DNA of 44,524 nucleotides from Berkiella sp050247135 (GTDB lineage: Bacteria; Pseudomonadota; Gammaproteobacteria; Berkiellales; Berkiellaceae), in contig JBFWUT010000022.1 in assembly GCA_050247135.1 (NCBI GenBank), forward strand, positions 1 through 44,524. Reading direction: 5' to 3'. The translations under genes were made by a program, and so were the position numbers. Position 1 is the stretch's first letter. Every line of letters begins with the position of its first letter. Below are positions 15,981-25,222 of the stretch, piece by piece. The notes under the pieces are model-generated. The model searched no databases. It had not been told where the DNA came from and saw only the letters and a list, made by a program, of their open reading frames with translations.

Positions 15981-16869
15981 GTGCACTCCTAGTCTTTTAC
16001 AATCAGGGATCCCCACTATAGATTGGATAGCAACTCATCTGAGAATCGATTGGTTAACCCCTGTGGTTAAGGCCATTAGCGATCTTGGCCAAGAAGGCAC
16101 CATCATTTTTACCATTGCACTGGCATATTGGTTATGGAATAAGCGCTACACCACTTATTTAGGCTATGCCATGTTTTGCGCATTCTTGGTGAATGTGTGG
16201 ATTAAAGGTTGGGTGATGGAGTGTCGTCCACCCATGCAATATTGGCTAGAAATGATCCCCAATGGATCTTATTCTTTTCCTAGTGGCCATACTCAAGTTG
16301 CGACCCCACTCTGGTTTGGTTTTGCTTATTACGTGCGCAACAAATGGCTCTCGTTTGGTTTTTTCATGATTGGCTTACTGATAGCACTCTCGCGCCCTTA
16401 TCTTGGCGTTCACTTTGTGCATGATGTTGCCGTTGGCGCCATTTTGGGTATCACGATTTATGGTTTGTTTATCTTGGCTGAAACCAAAAACTGGCAACCT
16501 CTACAAAAATTATCAATCTTCTGGCAACTCGCGATTATAGCTGGCTTGATTGGTCTTTATTTTCTCACCGCAAATCAAGTGTCATCCTCTGCCATTAAAG
16601 GGTTTAGCGCGCTGGTCGGCTTTTGGGCAGGTTGTCAATGTGAGGCACGCTGGGCTCACTATCTGCCACCGCAAACACTAATTGGGCGCATTGGCGTGCT
16701 TAGCATTGGTTGTGTTGGCATATTACTCTTTTGGAAAGGACTTTCTTTTCTAGGAACCTCCATTGCCTTGAAGTCCATTCAATATGCATTACTGGGTTGG
16801 TGGATCACCTTTGGCTTACCCTTCGTAGTTCATCTAACAAAAATGAAAGGGCGCGTCTCGTCAATTTAA
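15973..16869 (+). CDS. Integral membrane PAP2-family phosphatase
   Basis: This 298-aa polytopic protein carries the three PAP2 signatures in order: K78GWVMECR85PP, P103SGH106 and SR141PYLGVH147FVHD151. It has a long membrane C-terminus beyond the catalytic part (about five further helices). The family dephosphorylates lipid phosphates such as undecaprenyl pyrophosphate or phosphatidate at the membrane. The start overlaps the deformylase stop by eight bases, so it ends the NYN-gsh-peptide-def run. The substrate is not predictable. Confidence 0.92.
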   Translation: MTECTPSLLQSGIPTIDWIATHLRIDWLTPVVKAISDLGQEGTIIFTIALAYWLWNKRYTTYLGYAMFCAFLVNVWIKGWVMECRPPMQYWLEMIPNGSYSFPSGHTQVATPLWFGFAYYVRNKWLSFGFFMIGLLIALSRPYLGVHFVHDVAVGAILGITIYGLFILAETKNWQPLQKLSIFWQLAIIAGLIGLYFLTANQVSSSAIKGFSALVGFWAGCQCEARWAHYLPPQTLIGRIGVLSIGCVGILLFWKGLSFLGTSIALKSIQYALLGWWITFGLPFVVHLTKMKGRVSSI

Positions 16870-17060
16870 TTAACAGTTTCAGTGGACAAATGTTGTTACT
16901 ACCCTGTGAGTAAGGGTGGTTGCACTGAAATAATCAGTATTTTTATTCATGACCAAAAATTGAACACCCTCCTTATAAGTTAATTAACTATTACCCATAA
17001 AGCAGTATATTTAAGTCACTTAGTTTGCTAGAATGCGCCAGCTTATAAGAGGACTTAACG

Positions 17061-18287
17061 ATGCGCGCTAATAAACTTGATCCCATGCCCGATTACAATG
17101 CCTTTATGGAACGGATCACCCAATTAAAAACGGCTAAGATCCCGAGTAAACTTTATGGCTGTATAACTAAAAAATCTTTAATGGCCATTGTCGATGATAT
17201 TCTGACCAACTTCAGCCGCCAAAAAAGATATAAAGGATTACAACCTAATCAAGCGTTACGGATCACCAAAGAACAATCGGGCCTTGCGCGCACTTTCTCT
17301 GTCTTAAGAGATCCAAAAGGCCACTATCGGTGCATTCTAGAAACCAAGAGCAAGACAGCTCAGAATAAGAAACGAGTTATTGACCAAGAAGTAGAAGGAG
17401 GTTTTAAAACTGGCAAACCAGCTTGGCGACTGGATGGCAAAAAAGGACCTCAAGCTTACTTTAGCCTGGTGCTCCCCATCAAAAAGCGCGCCAAAAGCCT
17501 CAATGTACAAGATAAGAAATCAAAAGAAAAACTAGAGGAACTCAAAGCCGAAGTTGCGTTGCCTTGGGAATTAGCAAAAGAATCTGGCCTACAACGCAAC
17601 ACCTTGGGCGCAGTTTATCTCAATAAAAAAGGCGTCATGGCCAGCATTTATTCTAAACAAGGCGTTTCCCTTGATGAAGCTGAGAAAAAATTTCCACTCA
17701 CTTTAGCTGAACGCCACGAAGTTGCCACCTCGTTGTTAAAAACTGCTGATTTATTACACTCTAACGAATTGGTTTTTCAAGATTTTAAACCTAGAAATAT
17801 TCTGCTCTTTAGAAAATCGAACGGCAAATTAAAAGTGGCCGTCACCGATCCTGGGCACGTTTCAAGGCCAAACAAAAAAGAAATATCGGTTGCAACCTTT
17901 GGTTATGAATCACCTGAAATTGCCTTAGCGCACTCAAAACCTTCTTACTATCATGATTATTTTGCTAACAAGTACAAAAAGCACCTCTCGCTAGGGAAAA
18001 GACGAGCTAACAAGTTGGAATCAAAACTCATTGCACAGGGAAAAGAATCCGAAGTTGGGGAGCTAAGAAGCGAATTCTTAGCCGCACATCCGAGTAATGA
18101 TATGTGGGCGCTGGGCGTAACCCTTTGGAAATTGTTTAAAGGAAAGAAGCCAGGCACTATCCCCAAAGATAAACAATTTGCGGGGTTTTTTGCGTCACGC
18201 GAAACACGCTGGACAGCAAAACAAGCCTTGCAAGAATGGACACCCAAAATGCAAGAATGGACACCCAAAAAGAAGAGAGGGCCCTGA
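17061..18287 (+). CDS. Ser/Thr protein kinase-like protein (candidate effector)
   Basis: This 408-aa protein has a recognisable kinase C-lobe: catalytic loop FQD241FKPRN246ILL (HRDLKPEN type, with His and Arg replaced), metal motif D263PG in place of DFG, S284PE in place of APE, ND347MWALG and a late Arg (ETRWTAKQAL). The N-lobe is weaker; VLPIKK (K141/K142) is a possible ATP Lys. D241, K243, N246 and D263 are retained, so activity is possible. The tail carries a 21-bp duplication (QEWTPKMQEWTPKK). AGAGGA precedes the ATG. The eukaryotic-like fold, lack of signal peptide and flanking repeats suggest a translocated effector, which is inference. Confidence 0.8.
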   Translation: MRANKLDPMPDYNAFMERITQLKTAKIPSKLYGCITKKSLMAIVDDILTNFSRQKRYKGLQPNQALRITKEQSGLARTFSVLRDPKGHYRCILETKSKTAQNKKRVIDQEVEGGFKTGKPAWRLDGKKGPQAYFSLVLPIKKRAKSLNVQDKKSKEKLEELKAEVALPWELAKESGLQRNTLGAVYLNKKGVMASIYSKQGVSLDEAEKKFPLTLAERHEVATSLLKTADLLHSNELVFQDFKPRNILLFRKSNGKLKVAVTDPGHVSRPNKKEISVATFGYESPEIALAHSKPSYYHDYFANKYKKHLSLGKRRANKLESKLIAQGKESEVGELRSEFLAAHPSNDMWALGVTLWKLFKGKKPGTIPKDKQFAGFFASRETRWTAKQALQEWTPKMQEWTPKKKRGP

Positions 18288-18289
18288 CA

Positions 18290-18472
18290 ACTTATAAACA
18301 GATGTTGGGGACAAAGGGTGTGTGCACCTTGTGCATAACGAACAAAATACTAAAATAATCAGTAAAAAAAAAATTGTTCAACTTTTGATCAGTGCCAGCA
18401 TGGACACCCCGATGGACCTTGATGACTTATAAACAGATGTTGGGGACAAACGGTGTGCGCACCTTGTGCATA
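18290..18472. repeat. 48-bp direct repeat, 135 bp apart
   Basis: Positions 18290-18337 and 18425-18472 match at 46 of 48 bases and contain near-palindromes GGTGTGTGCACC / GGTGTGCGCACC. The similarity extends weakly upstream into the end of the kinase gene (ATGGACACCC) and downstream (ACTGAAATAATCA). A third relative of the downstream part lies before the kinase gene at 16922-16939. The 236-base gap between the kinase and the PAP2 gene therefore consists mostly of duplicated sequence. Confidence 0.85.
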
Positions 18473-18523
18473 AGAAACAAAGCACTGAAATAATCAATAA
18501 AATGATTATTGGTCAAATTCTGA

Positions 18524-19081
18524 TCAAAACCGGTAACCCACTTGCATGCCATAAGCATTATTGCTGGGGTTAAAATCTGGCGAGATCCAAACATTCGGAA
18601 ATTTGACGGTAAATAGATAGCCAGAAACATAGCCAATTGCTGCACCTGCCACTACGTCCGTCCAATAATGATCTTTCGCATTGACGCGTTGCAGACCAAT
18701 GCAGGCCCCAATCGCATAAAAGGGTAAGCCCCAGTTCAAACCATAACGGTGGTGAAGGTAACTGGCGCCAGTAAATGCTGCTGCTGCATGCCCTGAAGGG
18801 AATGATAAATCATCATCACCACTAGGCCGGGTTCGGTGCACGGTATTCTTTAGAAACGCGGTCACTTGTGCTGTCACCGCACAACTTAAGGTCAATTCTT
18901 TTAAACCTTCAATGTCACCACTGGTATAAGAGTAGATCCCACCGATAAGTGGAATAGAAATGGAAATTAAAAAGGATTCTGATCCCACTCCATCAATCGT
19001 ACCCGCATGCGTCATGTCTGACATTGAAAGTAGTAAGATAGACGGGATGATTAGATGCTTGCGAAAGGAAATTTTCACCAC
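18524..19081 (-). CDS. Periplasmic PAP2-family phosphatase
   Basis: This 185-aa protein has an N-terminal signal (LIIPSILLLSMSDMTHA, cleavage near residue 26) and compact PAP2 motifs: K78NTVHRTR85P, P95SGH98 and R132VNAKDH138YWTD142. It resembles short exported PAP2 phosphatases acting on lipid or lipid A phosphates. The C-terminus MQVGYRF ends in Phe like outer-membrane proteins, although one such end proves little. It sits on the minus strand between two kinase-like genes and faces the kinase gene across a duplicated spacer. The substrate is unknown. Confidence 0.9.
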   Translation of the reverse strand: MVKISFRKHLIIPSILLLSMSDMTHAGTIDGVGSESFLISISIPLIGGIYSYTSGDIEGLKELTLSCAVTAQVTAFLKNTVHRTRPSGDDDLSFPSGHAAAAFTGASYLHHRYGLNWGLPFYAIGACIGLQRVNAKDHYWTDVVAGAAIGYVSGYLFTVKFPNVWISPDFNPSNNAYGMQVGYRF

Positions 19082-19177
19082 TCCCTGGATCCTTTAGCTG
19101 AATAAACGTTCCTCATTGCACTATAGAAAAATTAAGCCTAACTTACAACCCTCAAAAAAACCGAGTAGGTCATTTGA

Positions 19178-19183
19178 TATAAT
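19178..19183 (+). promoter_or_regulatory. Candidate -10 element for the 618-aa gene
   Basis: TATAAT, a perfect sigma-70 -10 hexamer, lies about 67 bases before the ATG at 19251 in the gap divergent from the PAP2 gene. No convincing -35 was found at the expected spacing, so this is tentative. Confidence 0.35.
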
Positions 19184-19250
19184 GTTTGTTTTATGACATA
19201 AATATATTAAGGAGACTACCTTTAGTTGCAACTACACAAGAGAGTTCCTT

Positions 19251-21107
19251 ATGCCAAAGCTAAAACGGACCAAACAGCCCCAGAAGCCACCTCATCTCTT
19301 ACATAACTTGCGACGCATCAAAAAAAATTTGAAGAAATATCAACGCAAAGTATTGCCCACTATTTTGTACTCTGATGAGGAAAGCGTAAAATCAAAACAA
19401 ATTTCCAACAATGACCTCAAAGAATTAGAACATGAAATCGATATTTTAATTCAAAAAGCAGCAAGTACCCTCGCTGTACCCCTGCCTTCTGAGCTGGGTA
19501 CGCTCGCAGAAGAAATGGCCCAAAGTGATCCGACCACCTTGGTTTTTCGTGCCACGAAACTAAAAACATTATTAAAAATCTATTACCGTCAAGTTGATCA
19601 ATATTATTTAGATAAAAATGTCTGGCATAGCCCTGATGGCGCTTACCAATCATTACTGAATCATCCACAAAAGTTTTCAAGAAAAGCAGGTGGGGCTAAA
19701 AATGCCGGAAAAAGAACCGGCGTTTATTCTTTTCAAGAAAACGATTGGACTGAAACCATGTTAATTAAGCAAGGAGCAGATGTAGGAGAAACTATCGCAG
19801 AATATATTGGAGCTAATCTTTATAAATTGACTATCCCAGACTATTCCGCGCGATGCATTATGGTGCGAGACGATAGCAGCGATAAGCCAGGTATTCAAGA
19901 TGTCTATGTTGCATCCATTTACCCTAAGGGAAAATTAATCCAAGACACTTATGCAGCGGCTGGCTACCGTGATCGTGGGCTATTTGCAGGAGAAAAAGCA
20001 AGGCTAAAAGCTTTATTTAATAGCGACGAAAGCATGATCCGCAAAATTTTAGATTTAAATGAAGACACAGGGCATACGCTAGAATATTCAGCAGCAAACG
20101 TGCTTTGGCATGGCGACCATGATTTTCACGCGGCAAACACCGTGTTTGTTCAGTCAGACGAAGGCAGTAAATTTGTTAAAATCGACCACGGATTCAGCTT
20201 CTTTAATTTTAAGAAAAAATTGGTCGATATTTTCAATCCTTTTGCAGGAAAAGTACTCAGCATCTCTCCTAAGCAATATATCAAAGGCGGAAAGGCCATT
20301 CAATTTTTCCCTACCAATCACTTTTGGGATTATGCCATTGAAAATAAGCAATTCTATTTTAATCCCCAATTTGTTAAAGCATGTGAAGAAATCGCCAATC
20401 GAACTCCAGAAGAAATACGCCTTAACATTGAGCAATCACTGAATAATGTCCAAGAAGTCTATGGCCAACATGCACAGGCTGCACTGATTCAATTGGCTCT
20501 GAGAATAGGCATGAAACAACAAGAAATTGCCGCGCATGCAAAAAATCCCAATGTAGATTTTTTACGCTACCGAATTGAAGACTATATGGTGACAAGACTG
20601 ATTGAGCGCCAGGCTGCCATCAGTAAATTAGCAGCTTATTGTAAAAATCACACTGGTAAATTAGACAAAAATCGCCATGCTTTTTCTAAAAAATTGAATA
20701 AGAAAATTATTGAATGCTTAGATCAAAGTAAAAAAATGGCAAAGCAAAATGCCAAAGGTAAAATCGCCCATCAAGCAGCTGCCCGCCAACAATCGGTACT
20801 ATCCAAAGAAATCGAATTGCTTAAATTAGTGCAACAAGCTAATGATTTAGGGTTGCTAACCGTATCTGAAAATGGCGAATTTACTATCTCTGATGAATTT
20901 TACTTTCATAATAGCGGCCAACGCCAGCTCATCTCACCACAAGAATTCAAAGATGCGATGAGTCATATTGTAAGTCAAAAATCGACTCCCGCTGATAAAA
21001 TTGATATTCAGACTCAATTCCCCCTTAGCGAGCAAAGCCTGGCAATATTACGAGACATTCGCATCCGACATCAAAGTGCCAATCAACCGCAGCGCAAAGC
21101 ATACTGA
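19251..21107 (+). CDS. Atypical APH/PI4K-like kinase domain protein (candidate effector)
   Basis: This 618-aa protein contains an unusual kinase-like core. A glycine-containing strand (GAKNAGKRTGVYSF) leads to LIK173QG and a helix with E180/E184 (VGETIAEYIGANLYKL), suggesting the Lys-Glu ATP pair. The catalytic loop is HGDHD291FHAAN296TVF, and the metal site is KID312HGFSF, the D-x-H-x-x-N ... IDxG pattern of aminoglycoside/choline kinases, HipA and PI4-kinases. Residues ~1-140 and ~345-618 are charged helical regions. No signal peptide is seen. A purine stretch (AAGAGAG) lies upstream of the ATG. The substrate, protein or lipid, is unknown. Confidence 0.7.
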   Translation: MPKLKRTKQPQKPPHLLHNLRRIKKNLKKYQRKVLPTILYSDEESVKSKQISNNDLKELEHEIDILIQKAASTLAVPLPSELGTLAEEMAQSDPTTLVFRATKLKTLLKIYYRQVDQYYLDKNVWHSPDGAYQSLLNHPQKFSRKAGGAKNAGKRTGVYSFQENDWTETMLIKQGADVGETIAEYIGANLYKLTIPDYSARCIMVRDDSSDKPGIQDVYVASIYPKGKLIQDTYAAAGYRDRGLFAGEKARLKALFNSDESMIRKILDLNEDTGHTLEYSAANVLWHGDHDFHAANTVFVQSDEGSKFVKIDHGFSFFNFKKKLVDIFNPFAGKVLSISPKQYIKGGKAIQFFPTNHFWDYAIENKQFYFNPQFVKACEEIANRTPEEIRLNIEQSLNNVQEVYGQHAQAALIQLALRIGMKQQEIAAHAKNPNVDFLRYRIEDYMVTRLIERQAAISKLAAYCKNHTGKLDKNRHAFSKKLNKKIIECLDQSKKMAKQNAKGKIAHQAAARQQSVLSKEIELLKLVQQANDLGLLTVSENGEFTISDEFYFHNSGQRQLISPQEFKDAMSHIVSQKSTPADKIDIQTQFPLSEQSLAILRDIRIRHQSANQPQRKAY

Positions 21108-21203
21108 ACTTCTTTACGTGTATAGCCACTCATGACTGAACTTTTTTTTGTAAATAAGACTCTTTGTATCAAAGGGAGTTCATTTTGGTTGAGGTATATA
21201 CAC

Positions 21204-22742
21204 ATGGTGACTGCCGCAGAAATTAGCAACAGGATTTCCCAAATCCGAGAATTGATGATTCAAATAGGCATTCCCACGAGTGACTTTTGGAAATGGGCAA
21301 CCGCAACTCAGCTCCAGGATCAATTAAAAGAATTCTATAAACAACTTAATGATGCCTTGAAGACAACAGTTTCATCTAATTTTAATAATGCAGTAAAGAA
21401 TAGCAATAATGATCAAGGCAATGCTCTGCTTTTATTATTACAAAAAGAAAATGAGCTAAAAGAATTTTTCGAAAATAATGTCGATTGGCTTGAAGATATG
21501 AATCGGGCATTCCAAGCAGATAGGCTAAAGAGAGAGGTGCCACCGCCAAGTTCTGCACCACCGCCTCCACCACAACCGCGAACTGCAAACACAGGGCGTC
21601 CCTTGCCCACGCCAGGTGCTAATAAGGGCCGACCTCTACCTCAACCGGGATTGCCCAAAGCACCCAGCTCATTAGGAGCGCCGCCCGTACCACCTAGCGC
21701 AAATCCTAGCTCAGAAGCTCCAATTAATTACGAGGAAGAATTCAATAAAATGATGCATCAGTTAAAACAAGAAGAACAAACTTTTAACCAATCTGCTCAG
21801 CCTCAGAAGCCGCTCGTACCACCACGGCGCAACATCCCTGTGCAAAACGAAGTTGTGGTTCCCCCTGCACGACCAAAAGAACCCGCACCGCAAATATCAC
21901 AGCCGGTGCAAAGAAAAACTTTTGATAAGCATGATATAGCCGACATGATGCACATCGATACCCAAGTTAATGATGTGCTCGGTAAGTTGACGGATAATAA
22001 ATTTAACGATGAGATGATCCCAAAACTGAATTTCATCAGATCATTAAGCGATGCGCTAGTTCAATATGTCAGCACCAATAGCACAGATAACCTTGTTAAA
22101 TTCCTTGCAAAGAATCAAGCCGCTATTAGCGGTCCTGAAAAATCAGACCCCTATATCATCCTTGCCCAAGCTATCCAAGCTTTTCACGATTCTTTGGGCG
22201 CAAAGGTTGATAAACAAGGCGTCGAGGATGTTTGTGAACAAATAAAAGCAGCCGCTAAGGTTAATCCGGTTAATTGGCAAGCTTTAACCAAAAGACCAGC
22301 CCCCCTATCCCCTATGGCATCTCGCCCTGTGGCATCGTCTCAGACATCAGAGGCTGCCCCTGATAATACAGCTTATAGGCGAATTGACGTTAATGCATTG
22401 TATCAATCCCTACGCGATAACCATTCTTTACGATCGCTAGCAAAAAAAGCCAAAGATCTCACCGGCTCTAAAGCAGTCCGTGCAAAAAAACAAGAAAGGG
22501 CCGAAGAAATTTACGCAATTCAACGGTTAGTCGATAATGTTGTCAATGCTAAAACTGCTGAACAAGACCTTCAAGCTAAACAAGCACTTCACGATCATCT
22601 ACAAGAGACTAAATATCAGCTGAAAGCAGAAAAGATCCACTCAGCGTTATATGATGTTTGTGACAAGATTGTCAGAATGATTGAGAGTGACCCGCAAATC
22701 GATAAGATTAAGCGCATTGACAGAGATGCTCTCAAACCCTAA
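21204..22742 (+). CDS. Proline-rich 512-aa protein with SH3-ligand-like motifs (candidate effector)
   Basis: Residues 1-110 are helical (DQLKEFYKQLNDALK), ~112-230 are proline-rich (PPPPPQP, two GRPLPxPG repeats, KPLVPPRRNIP), and ~235-512 are helical and basic. PLVPPR (203-208) fits the class II SH3-ligand pattern PxxPxR, a motif used with eukaryotic adaptor or actin-regulatory proteins. The frame is open from 21132, but ATG 21204 has GAGG nine bases upstream. It follows the atypical kinase in the same direction and ends at a strong terminator. No domain family is recognised; host targeting is inferred from composition. Confidence 0.65.
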   Translation: MVTAAEISNRISQIRELMIQIGIPTSDFWKWATATQLQDQLKEFYKQLNDALKTTVSSNFNNAVKNSNNDQGNALLLLLQKENELKEFFENNVDWLEDMNRAFQADRLKREVPPPSSAPPPPPQPRTANTGRPLPTPGANKGRPLPQPGLPKAPSSLGAPPVPPSANPSSEAPINYEEEFNKMMHQLKQEEQTFNQSAQPQKPLVPPRRNIPVQNEVVVPPARPKEPAPQISQPVQRKTFDKHDIADMMHIDTQVNDVLGKLTDNKFNDEMIPKLNFIRSLSDALVQYVSTNSTDNLVKFLAKNQAAISGPEKSDPYIILAQAIQAFHDSLGAKVDKQGVEDVCEQIKAAAKVNPVNWQALTKRPAPLSPMASRPVASSQTSEAAPDNTAYRRIDVNALYQSLRDNHSLRSLAKKAKDLTGSKAVRAKKQERAEEIYAIQRLVDNVVNAKTAEQDLQAKQALHDHLQETKYQLKAEKIHSALYDVCDKIVRMIESDPQIDKIKRIDRDALKP

Positions 22743-22757
22743 ACCCACATGATGCGG

Positions 22758-22788
22758 AAAAATCACATAATTAAATTATGTGATTTTT
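22758..22788. terminator. Bidirectional terminator between convergent genes
   Basis: A 14-bp perfect stem pairs 22758-22771 (A-tract plus TCACATAAT) with 22775-22788 (ATTATGTGA plus T-tract) around a 3-base loop, with T/A runs on both sides. The right arm includes the stop codon and last codons of the minus-strand gene ending at 22776. Confidence 0.9.
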
Positions 22789-23864
22789 TTACGGCGATAT
22801 TCTGCCACCTGCGCATCGACATCATATTCTTTGCTTTTAACCCGTGCGATATCGGCTTCATAAAAATATCTTTCGCCATCTGATAAAATCAGGTTTTTAG
22901 CATTAAATTTGATCAAGTTAGACAATTGCTCTTGGTAGTTACTGTCTGTTTGATCTTTAGGCTTTTTAAAGAATTTACTTAAAGTTGATTTTAGTTCAGC
23001 TTCAACTTCAGGCAAGGTGCTTTTATACCCTGCTTGTAAACCAAACATTGAAATCACGCCACCTCGAATATCCAGGCTCTTAGGTAATGCATTGCCCGAT
23101 TGGCTCAGCTGAACTTTCATGTAGGTTCTGCCAAAAAAGCCCTTTAACACAAATCGATACAGTGCCACAGCCAAAGTAGATGCCACTAACATGGCTCCCA
23201 CTAACGGTAATGCCGATAATGAGGCAGCAAATCCCCAGTAGGTCCCCAATGAAGCTCCAAATGCCACAGCAGCATGCGTAAACAAAACTAATCGTGGAAA
23301 CCGATCATTTAAATAGCGGTTTATTTTTTCTTTATAGGTTAATGCAATAGGCAGTGGACCTTCTACATAAGCTTTTGCAAAGTCTTGTGGAAAATCATTG
23401 GGGACGACTTTTTTTGTTAAGAATTTCTCTAATCGGTTAAATTCTTCTTCGATGGCATTGCTGATAATGGAGGGGATAGCACCTGCGACACCACCACCAA
23501 ATGCAGGTTTGCCATTTTTGTAAGGCACAACAATTTCATCAAACTCGTCCGATTTAACTAGGCGATAAATATTGGCGAAACCTTCGGCAATGTGCTTGAC
23601 GCTTAGCCCTTCTTTAGCATCAAATGAGAGCGTCGGAATACCCACCACATTCACATCATAAATGGGATGAATGTCCGTTCCGCCTATCTTATTAGGTCGC
23701 ATGGCCTGAGCTAGGCCGCCGCGATTTTTTGTGTCGTGTAATCGATTACGAGGCAAACGAAAATCCGGCAAGTTATCAGGTAAAACAAACAATTTTCTGG
23801 GTTGATTCACAAAATCACTGCGAGCCAGTGTTTTATTCGTAATATCAAGACGGGTAAATTTCAT
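22776..23864 (-). CDS. Membrane-anchored 362-aa protein, unknown function
   Basis: Residues ~1-185 look soluble, with a possible domain around VPYKNGKPAFGGGVAGAIPS. Two adjacent hydrophobic helices follow at ~190-242 (AAVAFGASLGTYWGFAASL, LVGAMLVASTLAVALYRFVL), then a basic C-terminal region (~120 residues) ending YRRKKIT. A TTG four codons upstream (23876) is possible, but GGAAAG sits six bases before ATG 23864. No signal peptide or known family is seen. The hairpin-like pair of membrane helices and unusual composition fit a secreted, membrane-inserting effector, which remains inference. Confidence 0.65.
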   Translation of the reverse strand: MKFTRLDITNKTLARSDFVNQPRKLFVLPDNLPDFRLPRNRLHDTKNRGGLAQAMRPNKIGGTDIHPIYDVNVVGIPTLSFDAKEGLSVKHIAEGFANIYRLVKSDEFDEIVVPYKNGKPAFGGGVAGAIPSIISNAIEEEFNRLEKFLTKKVVPNDFPQDFAKAYVEGPLPIALTYKEKINRYLNDRFPRLVLFTHAAVAFGASLGTYWGFAASLSALPLVGAMLVASTLAVALYRFVLKGFFGRTYMKVQLSQSGNALPKSLDIRGGVISMFGLQAGYKSTLPEVEAELKSTLSKFFKKPKDQTDSNYQEQLSNLIKFNAKNLILSDGERYFYEADIARVKSKEYDVDAQVAEYRRKKIT

Positions 23865-23946
23865 AAAGCTTTCCAACTAACTGCGTGGACGATATGACAT
23901 TCTAATAATATTTTATGAAATCTACAACAAAATGAGGTTATTCTTA

Positions 23947-25146
23947 TTATTTTTCGTGTTTTGTTGCAAAAAATAGCACGAGATAACCCATCACGGCTGA
24001 ACACAATGTGCCTAACATGACGCCAATTCGACCATCGGTATTTAACTCAACAGAGGCATTATCAAATGCCAATGAGCAAATAAATAGGCTCATCGTAAAT
24101 CCTATACCGCAAATAATGGCAACACCATAAAGCTGCAGCCAATTGCTATGAGAAGGCATTTTTGCAAATTTAAACTTGATGGTAAGGTAAGCAAATAAAA
24201 ACACCCCTAGTTGCTTACCAACAAATAACCCGAGGGTCACCCCTATGGATATTGGGTTCAATAACTGTAAAAATGCAACCCCTTCAAAGTTAATTCCTGA
24301 ATTCGCAAAAGCAAATAAAGGCAAAATCAAATACGTTACCCAGCCGTGCAATTTATTTTCTAAATATTTCAGAGGTGAGCAATCTCGTTTTTTAACTTTT
24401 AGTGGAATGAGCATGGCTAAAATAACGCCAGCAATTGTGGCGTGGATCCCTGATTTTAAAACAAAGTACCACAAGAGGAGCCCCAGTACTAAATACAGGC
24501 TAAGCTTTGCTACTTTTAGCCAGTTTAGTGCACATAACAAGCCTATCATTACCAAAGACAACGCAATTGCCCATAAAGAAAGGTCTTTGGTATAAAAGAA
24601 CGCAATCACTAAGATGGCTGCGAGATCATCAAATATTGCCAAAGCCAATACAAACAATTTCAAGGCGCTGGGCACACGATTACCGAGCAAGGTTAAAATC
24701 CCTAGGGCAAAAGCAATATCAGTTGCCATGGGTATCGCCCACCCTGCCATATTTTGAGGGTAACTATGGTTAAATCCTACATAGATAAGTGCTGGGAAAA
24801 TGACCCCACCTAGGGCGCCCAGCCCCGGTAACATGATCTGTTCTACATTAGACAATTGGCCTTCCAATACCTCTCTTTTGAGTTCAAGACCAATGAGTAA
24901 AAAGAAAATGGCCATTAATGCATCATTTATCCACAACAGTATCGGCTTGGATAATTGGTTGCCTTCAATACCGATATGAATTTTATAATTTAAAAATTGT
25001 TGATAGTTGTCATACAAAGGGGAATTAGCAATAGCGAGCGCAATAAGGCTGGCAAGGATCAGCAAGAAACCAGCAAAGGATTCCATGCGGATAAAATACT
25101 TGACTTTAGCAAACGCTAAAGAAAACCCTAAGTTGGGTTGATTCAT
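23947..25146 (-). CDS. nhaA: Na+/H+ antiporter NhaA
   Basis: This 399-aa, ~12-helix inner-membrane protein is a full-length NhaA. It shows FFLLIGLELKREVLEGQLS, the conserved PMATDIAFALGILTLLG, and the ion-binding double Asp in LAIFDDLAAILVIAFFYT. A late YGVAIICGIGFTMSLFI segment is also typical. It exchanges Na+ for protons and supports pH and sodium homeostasis. It appears monocistronic, 76 bases after the end of the GGDEF/EAL gene on the same strand. Confidence 0.97.
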   Translation of the reverse strand: MNQPNLGFSLAFAKVKYFIRMESFAGFLLILASLIALAIANSPLYDNYQQFLNYKIHIGIEGNQLSKPILLWINDALMAIFFLLIGLELKREVLEGQLSNVEQIMLPGLGALGGVIFPALIYVGFNHSYPQNMAGWAIPMATDIAFALGILTLLGNRVPSALKLFVLALAIFDDLAAILVIAFFYTKDLSLWAIALSLVMIGLLCALNWLKVAKLSLYLVLGLLLWYFVLKSGIHATIAGVILAMLIPLKVKKRDCSPLKYLENKLHGWVTYLILPLFAFANSGINFEGVAFLQLLNPISIGVTLGLFVGKQLGVFLFAYLTIKFKFAKMPSHSNWLQLYGVAIICGIGFTMSLFICSLAFDNASVELNTDGRIGVMLGTLCSAVMGYLVLFFATKHEK

Positions 25147-25222
25147 TATTAAGAGTCCGTTTTATGATGCCTATTCAATCTTCGCTATACTATACCTGTT
25201 ACACTCCAAGATGCGAAGTATC

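Noticed and set aside
16922..18499. Insertion sequence or composite transposon around the kinase gene
   Set aside because: No transposase gene and no matching terminal inverted repeats; only short direct repeats are visible.
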